Positions 47,335-60,134 of a DNA stretch of 64,000 nt are shown here, piece after piece; position 1 is the stretch's first letter; the number at the start of each line of letters is the position of its first letter. Source of the stretch: Liolophura sinensis. Lineage: Eukaryota > Mollusca > Polyplacophora > Chitonida > Chitonidae. The notes beneath the pieces are model-generated. The model had not been told where the DNA came from, made no database searches, and worked only from the letters and a program-made list of their open reading frames with translations. The stretch is from contig NC_088299.1 in NCBI RefSeq assembly GCF_032854445.1, forward strand, positions 3,697,001 to 3,761,000, in the 5' to 3' direction. The position numbers and the translations under genes were made by a program.

Positions 47335-47401
47335 CAATGTAAAAATATATACGCATTGTTAAGCGTTGGATGCTGTTTCCACCAGAACGTGCCTTTCTGT
47401 T

Positions 47402-47742
47402 AGTAAGTGAGTGAGTGCTTAGGGTTTAACGTCATACTTAACAATTATTCAGTCATATGAAGTCGAAGGAATCCCCAGAGTGCATGTAATGTGCCTCCTT
47501 GTTGCAGGACGGATTTCCACCGCTCTTCTTTTTAGTGCAACTTCACTTAGACTATTTACCGCTCCACCCGAGACATTATACTGATACGGGTCAATCAACA
47601 GTTGCACTCTTCCCTTAATGGTGAACGTCAAGCAAGGAACGTAGAACTTCCCTTTTTAAGGTCTTAGTTGTGACCCGACCCAGCATTGGCCCTTTATCGC
47701 CCCAGAAGCAGACGCTCTACCAATTGAAACATCCGGGCCGTT
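47402..47742 (-). mobile_element. SINE-2, full length
   Basis: The inverted tail (agtgagtgagtgcttag) is followed by aacaattattcagtcatatg, the body, cagttgcactcttcccttaa, the B-box complement gtgacccgacccagc, and the A-box side gctctaccaattgaaac. It lies 67 bp from the full-length SINE-1, in the same orientation, right where the array turns. No target duplication is clear. Confidence 0.92.
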
Positions 47743-49552
47743 TTTTTCCGATAGTTGGTTTCAGTTAACCCAGTACCAGCCACGACATAGATAACATTAC
47801 ATTTATTCCTTCGGGGTCTATGGCAAAAACCACATGTTTTTGGTGACTCCCTTATTTGCTCTTAACACAAAATCTCGTACAAACGACAGTGTCTTGTTTC
47901 ACTTGAGAGACGCTTAACAAATAAAACCTTGCAGATGTCCCTGGGTGAATTTTCGGAAATGTCAAAAGCATTTTTTCTTCCGATAAAACACGTGTGTTTG
48001 TATTGGTGTGTCCCGCGGTTGTTTGTCAAAGAAAGTATCCCATACATGACACGGTAAGATAGAGGGGATTTATTAGATCAATATAGGCTTGTAATGTAGT
48101 CAGTCTGGTGATGCAGTTCAATGAGTATTGACCTTGGAATAAATATTCAACCGCATAAGCGAACTGGCATAACCCAAACCAAACCGTTACAGACAGGCCA
48201 GTTGTAGTCTAACGAGGGTAGACTAGCGGCAGATCGAATCATGCAGAATTCAGGAGAGGCTGTGATAACAGCGGTATAGGTTATTCGCTGGCCGTATCTC
48301 TCTATACCTTGATACGCGTAGAGCGAACCGTCTGTTGTCAGGGCTATGGATTATGTGGACTGTGACAATAAACAATAATAATGTTCTAAATATTTTTCAA
48401 AACGAAATCTTTTCCCTCAATCTCCATCTCTCCTGCCTAAGAACACGCTTCATTGGCCGGGAACAAAATCACTGTGTTTACACGAGTGCTTTAATATTAT
48501 AATCAATGTTGGCCACACTTGCTTATTTTCAGAGCTGCACAAAGACTTATAGGCGTGAAGAAGGATAGTCTTTCCGTGTAGCCGAGTTTTACATAATATG
48601 ATTGTAATATGTTTTACCTCTTAATGGAAAACCACTCACGTAAAGAAACAAAAAATAAAGCTCCAAGCGGAACTTTAAAAAGACAACAGGCCTAAATTTA
48701 AACTTTCTACTGAGACTCCGAGTTAAAAAATGCAGAACAAAAATCCTAAGAAAAACCAAGTGTAATAATCACATAACACGTAATCTTATTGTTTCCGCGG
48801 TGCAAATAGTTTAAGATTAGGCCTAAATAAAAATGATAAGCATTTTTCTTAGAAAAGTGCATGCAAAAGAGTATGGACCATACCAGGCAAATACCAAGAG
48901 GGCTCCTTGCACTATGTTTCCTGATAGGAATAAGGACATGGACCTATAAATAACCCGCTCTACCGATGCAAATTATCGTCAAGCAGCTTTCCGCCGGACA
49001 TGAAAAAGAGAATTTTACCTTAGTTGTCTTACCTTTAATTTTCTTTTGCGTATGTTTATTTAATAGTCAGTTTTCTCCTATAATTCACGCTATCCCATCT
49101 TACAATGCTGTCAAGTGTCTGTTACTCCAAGCAGTGCCAAAAGCAAAACGTGCAATATATCTTCACCAGAGATCTGTATGCTACGGCTCACTTCTTCAGG
49201 TTTCCCTGAATGCCTTGTCTCTTATTGATGTTTTCAATAGCAACGTGAATGAATTAAAATACGACTGAAGAAAATTCCCTTTAGGTTTATTAACCACCCT
49301 GTGGGCTGGGCAAATTCTGGGCTGGGGGGAAATCTCCAAAACTTTCAGAATAGGGAAAATTTGACCAATAATTAATGAAACATTGCATACATCTAATGCT
49401 AGTAAAATTTTTCTGCCACGGCTGGAAATACTATTTTACCAAACTTTCTTTCACATACTTACCCTTAACCAGTAGCGAAGATATTCGAACGACACTGTGA
49501 GATAGAATATCGCCCTCTTTATTCAAGACTAACTTTCTGTCCGATCTTATGA

Positions 49553-49720
49553 AAACGCGACATTCTGACTAAACTTGAATGACAGCGCGAGATTTGAAAG
49601 AAATTCGATCGAGATTTAGTGTAGAACGCGAGATTTAGCCGAGATTCAGTCAAGACCTTGCCCCAGAACGCGCCTTTTCTCTAAATTTCGCATTGTCGAC
49701 TAACTGGCGCGCTAATTGGC
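49553..49720. other. CpG-rich island with gcgagattt repeats
   Basis: Short related words recur: gcgagatttg, cgagatttagtg, cgcgagatttag, cgagattcag, then ctaaatttcgc in the opposite sense. Several gcgc and cgcg sites stand out against an AT-rich, CpG-poor background. It has no counterpart in the + strand units. Confidence 0.5.
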
Positions 49721-51216
49721 GCATTATTCCTAAACGGGGTAGCTACTGGCTTTTAGTAGAATGGAATCAAAATCACACACACGTAAAATGACAAACCCGT
49801 TTACATTCTCTAGCTACTCAATCAGTCGTGCCTTCGCGGTAGTAAAGTGTGTTTTGACGTGAATCTCTACGAACTAAAATAATCCTACAACAGTTATAAT
49901 CAGAAAAGTACGTACTCTACCAGTTGTCCTTCTTTGTGCGTTTGTTCCATGTTAATTCATCTGTATATCTGGATAAAAAGACTTTTGACGGGCCCTGTCT
50001 TATCGTCTTAAGACGCGCCGTGGAAGAATAGGATGTGTTATCAAGAATCCACCAAGAACTCCATTAGCAGTGTCGTTCAGCAGACTGTGCTTTCTGCCAT
50101 CAAGTAAAATCCATCGTTTTGACTTAACGTAACATTGAGACGACTTCGACAGACGGTGTCTTCAGAGAGACAGACTAACCGTTGATAGCCGGATGTGTTA
50201 TCAATGATCCCGATATACAAAGCGAGAGTAGCTTTTGACGGCTCGGTTCAGCCTACTGCGTTGTGCGAAATACAGCAGTTTCTGATAAGTAAATTTATCA
50301 CTCTTACTTCATGCCCGAATTCGACTTTCTTTTCCAATCCAGTTGTGATCCCGTTACTTTTATAGACATGTCTTTCTGTAAGTATTTCTCCAACCCTGGT
50401 CTTCGTCTGGCGACAGGGATTCCAATGCCAACTCAAGTTCAATTATTTGCGGACGACATCTAAGCGTATTGATGTATAGTATTGATACTGAGTATTTAAA
50501 CAGCATGAGTGTACCATATTGATTCCTTAGGAATGAAGACATGAGGTGACCTTGACTACTGGGCAGAAACAAACGCACTTCTAGATTCCTTATTTCGATC
50601 CATATCGATGTTTGCTAGAGATCGCGACTGTCTTTGACATAAGATCTCAAGCGACAGTGTCTGGCCGTATGTTTGTAACTAACTAAATAGGGCAAGTGTA
50701 CTAGCTGATGTGAGCATCTACAGGTAGTAATCTTTTGGTTGAGGGTTCTTTTTTAAGAAACAATTTTTGTTTCGTTTCTGTTTTTTTGTAGAGTTCTTCT
50801 TCATTTATAATATTTTCTTTCATTTGGGTAATTGTCTCGCTTTTATTTCTAAAATTCATCGACTTTTATCTGATCTGAATGTCTAACGTTTATTTACTTA
50901 TCTGAATGTCTAACCTACATTGACTGTATATGTTTTATTTAAACACTATGAGTACTCCATGATTGTATATGTTGATTACAACAAGACTCCCTAAGTATCA
51001 AGAATACAGAGGTTAAAGGCGATTTCAGGAGAAAGCTCTTGTCATTCATGGAAGTAATATGAGGAATTCCGTTGCCTTATTAGGATTTTCAGATATTTCG
51101 CGTTCATAAAAAACATCTTTATTTTGATCTCACTTTTCACTGGTCCTTGTAAATATCAGTTTGTATATGAATGCTGAGTACTTCCACTCACACTGCCAGA
51201 TGACGAGCTTGCTTAC

Positions 51217-51250
51217 TGACAGACCACTTAGCGATCTCTCCGTATTTATA
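51217..51250 (-). promoter_or_regulatory. TATA plus initiator-like pair, inverted block K
   Basis: On the - strand TATAAATA starts at 51250 and TCAGTA has its A at 51217, spacing 33. TCAGT is the closest of the copies to the arthropod-type initiator. Confidence 0.5.
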
Positions 51251-51934
51251 CCCGACACCTGACAAAGTGTTGTAATGAAACAAAGTGTCCAGAACAGAAC
51301 CTTTACAACTGGCCAATAACCACATTTTCCTCTGCGTAATAGTCTCGTTTAGAAGAAATGTGCCCAACTTTAATGGATATTTCTTTGGAAACTGACCATT
51401 GTGTCTTGGTGGTGCCCGTAAGGATCGCTGGTTAACCATCCAATGCAGAGGGCAGGCTCAACAACGTTCAACATAAACCATGACGCAGTTGCATTCTGCG
51501 AGGCTATCTCCAGTACTGTTATAGCCTAGCCAAAGAGGTATACAAACACTCCAAGCGGAATCATCTGTCTTTTTATCTGATTTTTGATAAACGGTGAACA
51601 TAATGAGAACAATAGCCGCTGGAAACCACCAATTTTTGAACGTTTGCGTCACCTCTAATGTCTGATGTCACGAGAAGTCATTCAGTCTGTCATTTGCTTT
51701 TGAGATATAAAGCCTACTGGCCTCAAGATATCTTTTTTTCTGAGAGCCAGTTTTAAGATTTCAACATGATCACGTAAATCTCAAAACTATGTCAAGAGAC
51801 AGCTGTACAAACCTGCTTGTACACATTTGGCGAAATCTACGGGTAAAGAGCTCGCTGCAATTTTTAATCTTATGACGATTAAATTTGCCCGTTTGAACCT
51901 ACTTTTTGCTGCATCGGCTGTGGGTTTAAGACAA

Positions 51935-52020
51935 ACAGTTTGTCAGGTATCTTGCGGATGTTGGTGGTTAAATTCGGGTACTCCGAATTGCTCCCCAGTT
52001 GAACACGGTCGTGTAAATTA
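51935..52020 (+). mobile_element. SINE-1-like body fragment
   Basis: The words gtcaggtatcttgcggatg, ttcgggtactccg and acggtcgtgtaaatt follow the SINE-1 body order. A similar fragment stands at 55965-56015 and at 60868-60966, each just upstream of an inverted K block, so it may be an old insertion shared by the ancestor of those copies. Confidence 0.5.
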
Positions 52021-52506
52021 AAAAGTCTTTGCACACCTATAAAATAAATGAAATTAATGTACATAGAATTTTTGACGCATGTGAATTTATCCCAAATTTG
52101 TTTTGTTCCACAATTTTATCAGTGATGCGATCAAGACTTTGTAAATACGTAGATTCGGGTGGGTTCAAGGTGAAAACAGTCCTGTTTCAAATAACTGGTG
52201 AAAAATGCTAAGCAGCATTTGTTGACATAAAGTTATGGATCACTCATCGCGTCGTGTTCCAGACGAACAAATGGCATCTCCTTTACAATTTTTACAAGTT
52301 TACAAACGTTCAGCACTTGTAAATTATTACTTTTTGTGAAACTTTTTCACACGCCCATGTCAATGTAAATGTGATCATTAATTGCTGCCTCACATTTTGA
52401 CAGGTCATGTGATATAATAAGACCATGTTTTTGACCATTGGCGATAAAGGAGGTCCAAATGGGAACTCCCGAAGTCTGACCTCTCGTACTCCATATATTC
52501 CAGGCA

Positions 52507-52715
52507 TTCATTAACATATTTATTTATTTGTTATTTATTAATTTATTTGTTTTTATTTGTGTTTTACGCCGTACTCTTATACGACGGCGGCCAGCACTAC
52601 GGTGGGAGGAAAACCAACGACCAGATTAGTTGATACAGTGTAGTCACTGAGATTCTATTCCGCTACAAGCGGATCTTCCCATGTACGGCCGTGTAGGAAG
52701 CCAGCATAAGCGACC
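52507..52715 (-). mobile_element. SINE-1 copy with a replaced middle
   Basis: A long worn TTTA tail precedes gtgttttacgccgtactc and gacggcggccagc. The middle, about 52610-52665, does not match other copies. The match resumes at cttcccatgtacggccg and ends at cagcataagcgacc. Confidence 0.75.
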
Positions 52716-53202
52716 ACAAATTATTTGTTCATTTCCCTGTTCCCACTGTTTTTGGGACCTTGCATTGGTGACAATAACTTCTAGACGACCCCGATGAGCG
52801 CCTTTGTGCAGTTTAACTTTCGTTAAAGATCGCTTGTCTTTCTCAATTATGGTTTTGTACATGTGTTTTAAACATGTAGATAAATTTAATATCGTTTTAA
52901 AAATTGTACCCAATCTATGTAATGTTAGACACAAATGCGACTACTGAGTTGGTGTCATTCGCGTATCCAACAGAAACCAAATGACTGAAGTAATCTTATA
53001 TGATTACTAGCGTAATCTACATTTAACTACACCTGTCTGATCCATATAGAACTAAGTGGAAAGAAATGTTCAGGAAAATCGACTTCTTAACGAAAATACA
53101 TTTTCTAATCATTCCTTGATGACGCAAAAAGATGTTAGCCTCTTATAAGGAGATAAGAGCAAATGCCAGCCATTTTTATTAATCATATGATTTTTCTTAT
53201 CT

Positions 53203-53432
53203 AATTGACGGTTTACGTTGTACCTAAGAATATTTCACTTATACGACGGCGTCCAGCAATATGGTGAGAGGAGCAGATCCCCCCCCCCCCCCGAGCATCT
53301 ATAAGTTGCAGTCATGACTTAACATTTACGGCAGGAAAAGAGGGCATCATGACCTTGACGTAAACTCACAGCGATCACACTGGTGAGACGCTCTTGGGTC
53401 ATTATGCTGCTCTAGCACGCTGAGCACCATCC
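53203..53432 (-). mobile_element. SINE-1 copy with a C run
   Basis: It shows ttacgttgtacctaagaa, acttatacgacggcg, a run of fourteen C at 53279-53292, then a diverged body, and the head with taaactcacagcgatcac and cattatgctgctctagc. The tail is lost. Confidence 0.8.
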
Positions 53433-54359
53433 TCTCCATTTTTAGATTGGAACAGAAATCACTTAACCGTAAATTAACCAACTCATATTCACTTCCCACT
53501 TAACCAGACGTTCAGATGTATTAGTAAAGTGTGCCTTCACGTGCCTAACTGCGATAAATTATTCTTGTGAGAGGTTTAAAAGGAAATTTCGCATGTTGCA
53601 TGCTAATTCCATCTTTGTGGATGTAGGTCAGAGTTGGATGACTTCCGCGAAACATATGTGCCGTGGAAAAACCCGGTGTGTTATCTGCGATACACACACT
53701 GATAGCTCGAAAAGTCATTAGGGGTACAGTCAAGCTTACTGAGTTTTCTGCCATCTGGTAAAATTTGTCGTCTCATCTTTACGTAAGATTCAGTCGACTT
53801 CGACAGACAACCCCTTTTGAGGGACAAACGTGCGTTGAAGAACCAAATATGCTATCATTGATTCCGATATATAAATCGAGTTGCCAAAGGGGTCTCTGTT
53901 TAACTTACTACAATGTGTCAAGTCCAATTGTCGCTGATAACTATATTTATCACTTTTATGAAATAACTTCATGACCAAATTCTATTTCCATTCCCAATCT
54001 AATACTCATCTCGCGACTTTTAGAGATATATCCATTTGTATGTATTTTCCTAAGCCTGGCCTATCTCTGGCGACACGGATTCCAACGGCAGCCTAAGCAT
54101 AGCAATTTGCAGCTGACATCTAAGCAAATTGATGTATGGTATCGATGATTCAGAGATATCGAGCACTCGTGATTGAAGACATGAAATTGGCTTCCTCTGC
54201 TGGAGTGGAAATGCGCAGGGAAACGGGATCTGTAAAGTGCGGACTTTACCAAGAGAGCTATATATGATGGTCTGACACAAAAGTTTCATGTAGCATTACA
54301 AACGTAACCAAATTGTATACATATATTTACGATTATATAATAGCAACGTGTGCATTAGT

Positions 54360-54477
54360 GTATACGGCTTCCTCTCCAGCCGTATGTGGGAAGGTCTGTC
54401 AGCAACTTGCGGATGGTCGCAGGTTTCCTCCCTCCATAATGATTGCGGCCGTCGTATGAGTGAAATATACTTGAGGT
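54360..54477 (+). mobile_element. SINE-1 body fragment
   Basis: The words ggcttcctctccagccg, gtgggaaggtctgtcagc, cataatgattgcggccg and tgagtgaaatatacttgag follow the family order. Both the head and the end with the tail are missing. Confidence 0.85.
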
Positions 54478-55964
54478 GGGTTATTTTGAAGGAAACGCGA
54501 GAAAGTACGGCATCTGTAATAATTAGGCATCAACACAGCCAATGGTTTCGACGTAAAGTAATCTTTTCGAAAGTTGAAACGTTTTGAATAAATGAACCGC
54601 ATTAGGAATGGAGAAAAAGGAGCACAGTAATAATAAACTGCTTATCGTTGATATTTTAAAGACACAAATTTTTCATTACTTTTCTTGGTTGTTTCTGCAT
54701 AGGATACATAAATTCTAAAATGACTTCTTTCTTTATATATTTATAAGTAAAAGGGTGTGGATTGCAAATGTCTTATATAAACATAAGTGGTGAAGTATAA
54801 CAATGTAGGATTACCATAAAGAATCAGAATAAATCTATGCGTCAAACTGACATTCGTGTACCAGCCGTCAAGCAAAATGGACGTCCCAGGTCAATAATCA
54901 CAAATGACGTTCAACACGCTCAACACTGACACCAAATTACAGAGTGCATGTACACAATTAAGACGCATTCATACAACGAGAAACATTGAACAGTTTTCAA
55001 TGACGTTGGAAAGACGCATAGAATGTTCCAGGCAAAAGAGTAGAATATATGTAGTTGATAATCAGAATATGTTTCCGCCGTGCTTTGATTGCAATTGTTC
55101 ATATATCCCACCTGGTGATCTAATTCAAGGCGACGACTCAAACTCGTCAGCGTGCTGCACAGTGCTTTACATGTATAACAGCCCCCTAACGCTTCCCTCC
55201 TGCAGCTTGACACTCTACACCCGTCTCTCCAGTTCTGTTGCATTTTCCAGATTTCCTGATATTATGTCTTCTAGAAAGCGGGCCACTTAGAAAACAAAGC
55301 GTTTCCACAAAAGAGCCATTCACTATCCCTCGCAATTGGCCGATAACAGCATTTACTCTTCTTGCAATTGCTTCGTTTAAAAGATATATGCCGAATTGTA
55401 ATGCATACTGCTTAGAATGCAGCTTCCCGTTCAGTTCTGGTACCCAAAGGGATCCTTTCTGAACTACCCAATCTCGGAGACAGTTTCGGTAGAGTATGTC
55501 GCAGTCCATGAGGCAGATAATTTTTACAAGGCCACCCCCATACTGTTCTACCCTTGCTAAAAGGGGTACACAAACACCCATATCAGAATAAATCATCTCT
55601 CTTCTTATCTAAATTTTGTCAAACGCTGCATACATTGGGAAAAAAAGCCTCTGGAAACTAACGATTTTGGAAAGTTTGTTGCCAAGAGAAACTATTTGGT
55701 ATGTAACTGTCGTTTGAGCTACAAAGCCAATGATCTAAATATATCTTTTCTTTGAAAGCCAGTTTTAAGGTTTCAGCATGATCGTGTAAATCTCAAAACC
55801 GTGTCAAGAGAAATCTGTCTAAGTCTGTTCATACACACGTTGCGAAATGTAAAGTTTGAAGCAAAGTTAAAGCTCTTGCTCGCTGCAACTGTTAATTCCT
55901 ATATCAGTAAAGCTGCATGTTTCAACGTTCCTCTTGCTTAGATGGCTGTGGATTTAAGGCAGAA

Positions 55965-56015
55965 AGTTTGTCAGATACCTTCCGAGTGTTGGTAGTTTAA
56001 TTCGGTCATTCCAGT
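55965..56015 (+). mobile_element. SINE-1-like body remnant
   Basis: The words gtttgtcagataccttccg and tttaattcggtcattcc parallel 51935-52000. Too short and diverged to be sure on its own. Confidence 0.35.
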
Positions 56016-56544
56016 ATGTGGATAACATATCCATATGTGATGTAGAGAATTTTTGTTGAAGAAAACCATGGAAACAAAGGATGTAATCAATTGCAATTAA
56101 CATCACTGCATTGTTTTTACCTAATCCTGTTTAAGTCATGGTGTTAAAGAGGTCTAAGTTACCACCATTTATGCATTAACATGAACAGTGAGACTAATTC
56201 CCTGACTGAGGTAACTTGACAAGTATTTCACAGTATATGCGTGATCATTTGCCAGCTATCACACTGTCGTTGCGGCTGTGGTTTTACTATTCTGTACGTA
56301 TTTAATTCTTGTAAAATCTGAGTAAAAGTTGTGGTAGGTATCAGTCACGCTATTTTGTGGTCCCCCTCTTTTGTAAAGTCCCCTCATCATGTTCCACACA
56401 CCTTATGTTTTGAGAGGTGATTGCTGAAATTCGAGCGAAGGCCTCTAGTAGCATCAAACCAAACAGGAAACTGATCAGTGATGGCAACGCCGCATGAAAA
56501 TAATGACAAACCGCTGAAAACTTACTACATGTACATGTACAGGA

Positions 56545-56757
56545 ATACTAAATCATAGCTATGTCCGGAATACTAAATCATAGTTGTGTCAGCGATACTA
56601 AATCATAGCTGTGTCCGGGATGCCAAATCATAGTTGTGTCCGGGATACTAAATCATATTTGTGTCAGCGATACCAAATCATAGTTGTGTCCGGGATACTA
56701 AATCATAGTTGTGTCAGCGATACTAAATCATAGTTGTGTCCGGGATACTAAATCATT
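56545..56757. repeat. 25-bp minisatellite, eight units plus a partial
   Basis: Units start every 25 bases from 56545 to 56745. The core is atactaaatcatagttgtgt, with the last five bases either ccgg(g/a) or cagcg. The order of the two types is c-g-c-c-g-c-g-c, mostly alternating, so a 50-bp dimer was probably the later unit of amplification. Confidence 0.95.
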
Positions 56758-57899
56758 ACCCACAAAGGCTCCATCAGTTAGTCTTTGCCAGAGCAACATA
56801 TTCCAGCACTTGATCTTAAAATTTTGAGGTCAGATAAAGTGTACATAAAACATGAACTGCATACCTAGTATTTCCTGCTAAAATACTGTCTCCATTTGGA
56901 CGTAAGCCGTTTTTGGCAGCGTAAGATACAACTCTTTTTTTCCATTTGGTCGATTTGGCATGAGCTTCCTTTGTCCAGACTGAAGCCTTGCAGTGCCAGA
57001 GAGTCGGACAGAAGCCTAGCAGTGCTGGAGAGTAACTTTGTTAAGACGGTCCGGCTCAACGGTCAGACTCAGCTGTCCGGTTTAAACCCCAATAATTGTA
57101 TCATCCCGAACAGGAAGTGTGCGGGAGCTTTACTTGTACGACTTCTTGAACACTGAGTTCTGTGGTATATTTTTTAAAGACTTTAATATTCACAACAAAA
57201 ATTCATCTGGTTTTATCGAATTTATCTTTGGGGTTTGAGGTGCATTTAAGAGGCAAACATATTCCAAGGTTATCAAGGTAAGACAAGATTTCTAAAACAA
57301 GGACACTAACTCTTTTCTAGGAATCGATTTGCCAATCAAGGCTGCAAGTCTGACAACTATTTAGAATTTGTCTCGGTGGTAAGGAACCTTCTAGAATATA
57401 ATTAAAGACGTACGGTATAGAGAGCGACGACAGTGTGATAGCCTGCAAACGGTCACACGTGACCGTTGAAACACGGGCTTTTGTCAGTTTACCTCAGTCA
57501 GAATGCAATGCGATACAGTGACTGGTTTACGATCCCGTAAATCAGAAACATCAGTCCTTTATGTTAGATTTCTCATGGATACTGCCGTTTCGTCGTTCAA
57601 TAAAACTTTATAGAATAAATCAAATGTCTTGAATGTGGCGTTCAGCGACAAAAAATCAATAAAACAATGTAACATTAGTCTTCTACCGCTTAGACAGTTT
57701 ATACGTTGAGGGTAACTGGCCTTTATTATATAACATACCTATAAAACTCAGCCTTCAATAGGCTGCAAACCTTAATGCTCCTCCAAGAAACATTGCCTTT
57801 GGCTGTCTTTGTAACCCATCATATGTAGATAAAGTAAAACAATATCCTAAAAAGATTCTCATTTTAGAACATTGTGTTTTGAGGTAGATTGCGGAAGCT

Positions 57900-59230
57900 A
57901 GCATAACAAAGAGGTGGTAACTGCAGTTCTTCCAAAGTCCAAAAAAATATTGTATTCAGTCAAAAACAAAAGGTCATTTACAAATCCTCTTGTAATTTAT
58001 CAAAGCGAACTATCTGGATTATCGATATATACTCATACGTCGAAGGATGCGTTGCATCTAAAAGTTTTAAATGTTTAGCCCTTTTCAACTCTTGTAAATT
58101 TTCTGTGCTATAATTAACATACATATTTACATATAGAATCTTGTGTCACTAATAAGTATTTTGTAGGCTTTGTCATAACGGCGGTTATTTTAATTTTCTT
58201 TGGCATCCATTGATTTATTCATAATCATTCCTAAAACCACACTAATTCGTCATCAGTGCCCTGATATAGCTGCTCGTGTCAGAGAAATAAGAAATACGTA
58301 GAACAAACCTTCCACGATGATCTCTCTGCTACATCTTATTTCTTACTTTCTGATCCACTTCGATGCATCAAAAAGTACCAAGTCTTTGTTATATGCCCGG
58401 GTTTAGCCGGAGGTCTGTATCTTGTCAGAATTATTCTGGTGAAAATATCTATAAAAATGTTAAGACTAGGGAAAATTTGACCCCTGGTAGGTGGAATAAT
58501 ACATATATCTGAAGGAAACGTGAAATTTATGACACAGATGTAGAAAGGACGAGATTTTTCTAACTGAAATTAAAAAACCAATGTACTATTTGTGTGATAT
58601 AACTGGCCTCAAACACAAAGTAATTAATTACATTTGATGAATATAAAAAGTTTCATAGTTCGTAAAATGCGTAAAGTAATTGAAATTAATAACAGACCAC
58701 TTCAATGTTTAAATGACATGCTTTCCCCGTATGTAGTATTTGGTCCAAGGCAAATTCCTACTTTCTCAGTTCTCAAGAAAGTTACCAAGTAGATGTTCTT
58801 ATTTTTCACGTTGATAATTCTTTGAAAATAACTCATTGCTATAAATTTTGTTGACATATTTCTTTTGAATAGTATGCAAATAATTTGGCACGTTGAAAAC
58901 GATATTAACGAACAGACAGTCCTTTTAGCAATCCAGCTGTCGAGATTTACACAGATATCTGGTATTTTATTCTATGTGACAAATCTTAAATCTTAAAATA
59001 AAAATAAAAAATGTCACAGAGGAACTCTAAATGTCAAAATGTGGAAATGTCAAAGTTCTTCTAACTCAGTGTGACTAAAGCGAACCAGAATGCCAGGATT
59101 AGCCTAAATATTATCAACTTTTATAGGAAAATACAAGAAAAGGCAATGAACAAGATGGCCTCTACCATCGTGTTTTGCTGAAATTAAAACGAGCGTGAAC
59201 CGATGATGAAACCACTGAATACATTGTCGA
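57900..59230. other. Unannotated AT-rich stretch
   Basis: No gene or SINE is recognisable. Short words near 58480 (agggaaaatttgacc) match 49355 and suggest an inverted block that is missing from the + strand units. Confidence 0.4.
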
Positions 59231-60100
59231 TTATTTTCAAGCAGTTTTTCCACGGATGTGAAAAAGAAAGTGTTGCATTTTCGACATGTATTTTGAGTGC
59301 TTGTCGTTGTTTAAATTTTTGTTTCCTTTTGCATCTGTTTATTTATTCATCACCTTTCTCCTATAACTCACACTAACTCATTACCCAATGCTGTCCATGG
59401 TCTAGTTCCCCAAGGCAGAGACATAAGAAAGACGTACAGTATATCTTCCCCAGGGATCTGTATGCTACTGCTTACTCCTTATTTTCTCTCCCAAAGCCTT
59501 ATTTATTATTGATGTTCTTTACTAGCTATGGGAAGGAATTGAAACACGACTAAAAATCCCCTTTAGACATTTGCTAACCATCCTGTAGCCTGGGCGAATT
59601 CTGCTGGTGGCGTAAGGTTAGTGAGATAGGACATGCCCTACACACTGCGATTCAAGTGTATGGTGCACACGTAGAAAAGACGATTTTTCCCTCAGTCACA
59701 AATATAAAATATTATTCGAACAACAATCTGTATAAATACAACTGCAGGTTTAGAATGATTCATGATTCGCAAAATAAAGCCAAAATATCCGTTCTGCCCA
59801 GTGATTGTAACTTTTCTATACTTCATTGACCTTCGTTTTTTTACTTCATTGTCACTTGGCTAATTAGCTGACATGAACATTTATTTTCTAAAGTAAACCT
59901 TATTGCACAGTCCAATACGTTATATTTATTATACATGATAAGCAAACCCCTTTATAATTATTTCTTAAAAATCTGCTCAATTCTAGACACAAAGTCTATT
60001 TGTTTTACCTCACTTGACACTGGTTCGTTCGAAAATCGGTGTGTGATCAAGATCTAAAATAACTGTTGCCGTCGCAACACCCATTAAAGAGTGTGCTTTT

Positions 60101-60134
60101 TGACAGGTAACTTAGCGCTCACTCCTTACGTATA
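60101..60134 (-). promoter_or_regulatory. TATA plus initiator-like pair, inverted block K
   Basis: On the - strand TATACG starts at 60134 and TCAAAA has its A at 60101, spacing 33. This is the most worn of the six pairs. Confidence 0.4.

Noticed and set aside
54904-55290. 128-codon open frame on + and 107-codon frame on - over the same bases
   Set aside because: Both strands are open in an inverted block J; homologous J sequence at 15.4 kb reads a different frame. No coding signal.
55186-55596. 136-codon open frame on the - strand
   Set aside because: It lies across inverted block K and into its joint with block J. The same frame is broken by stops in the other K copies.
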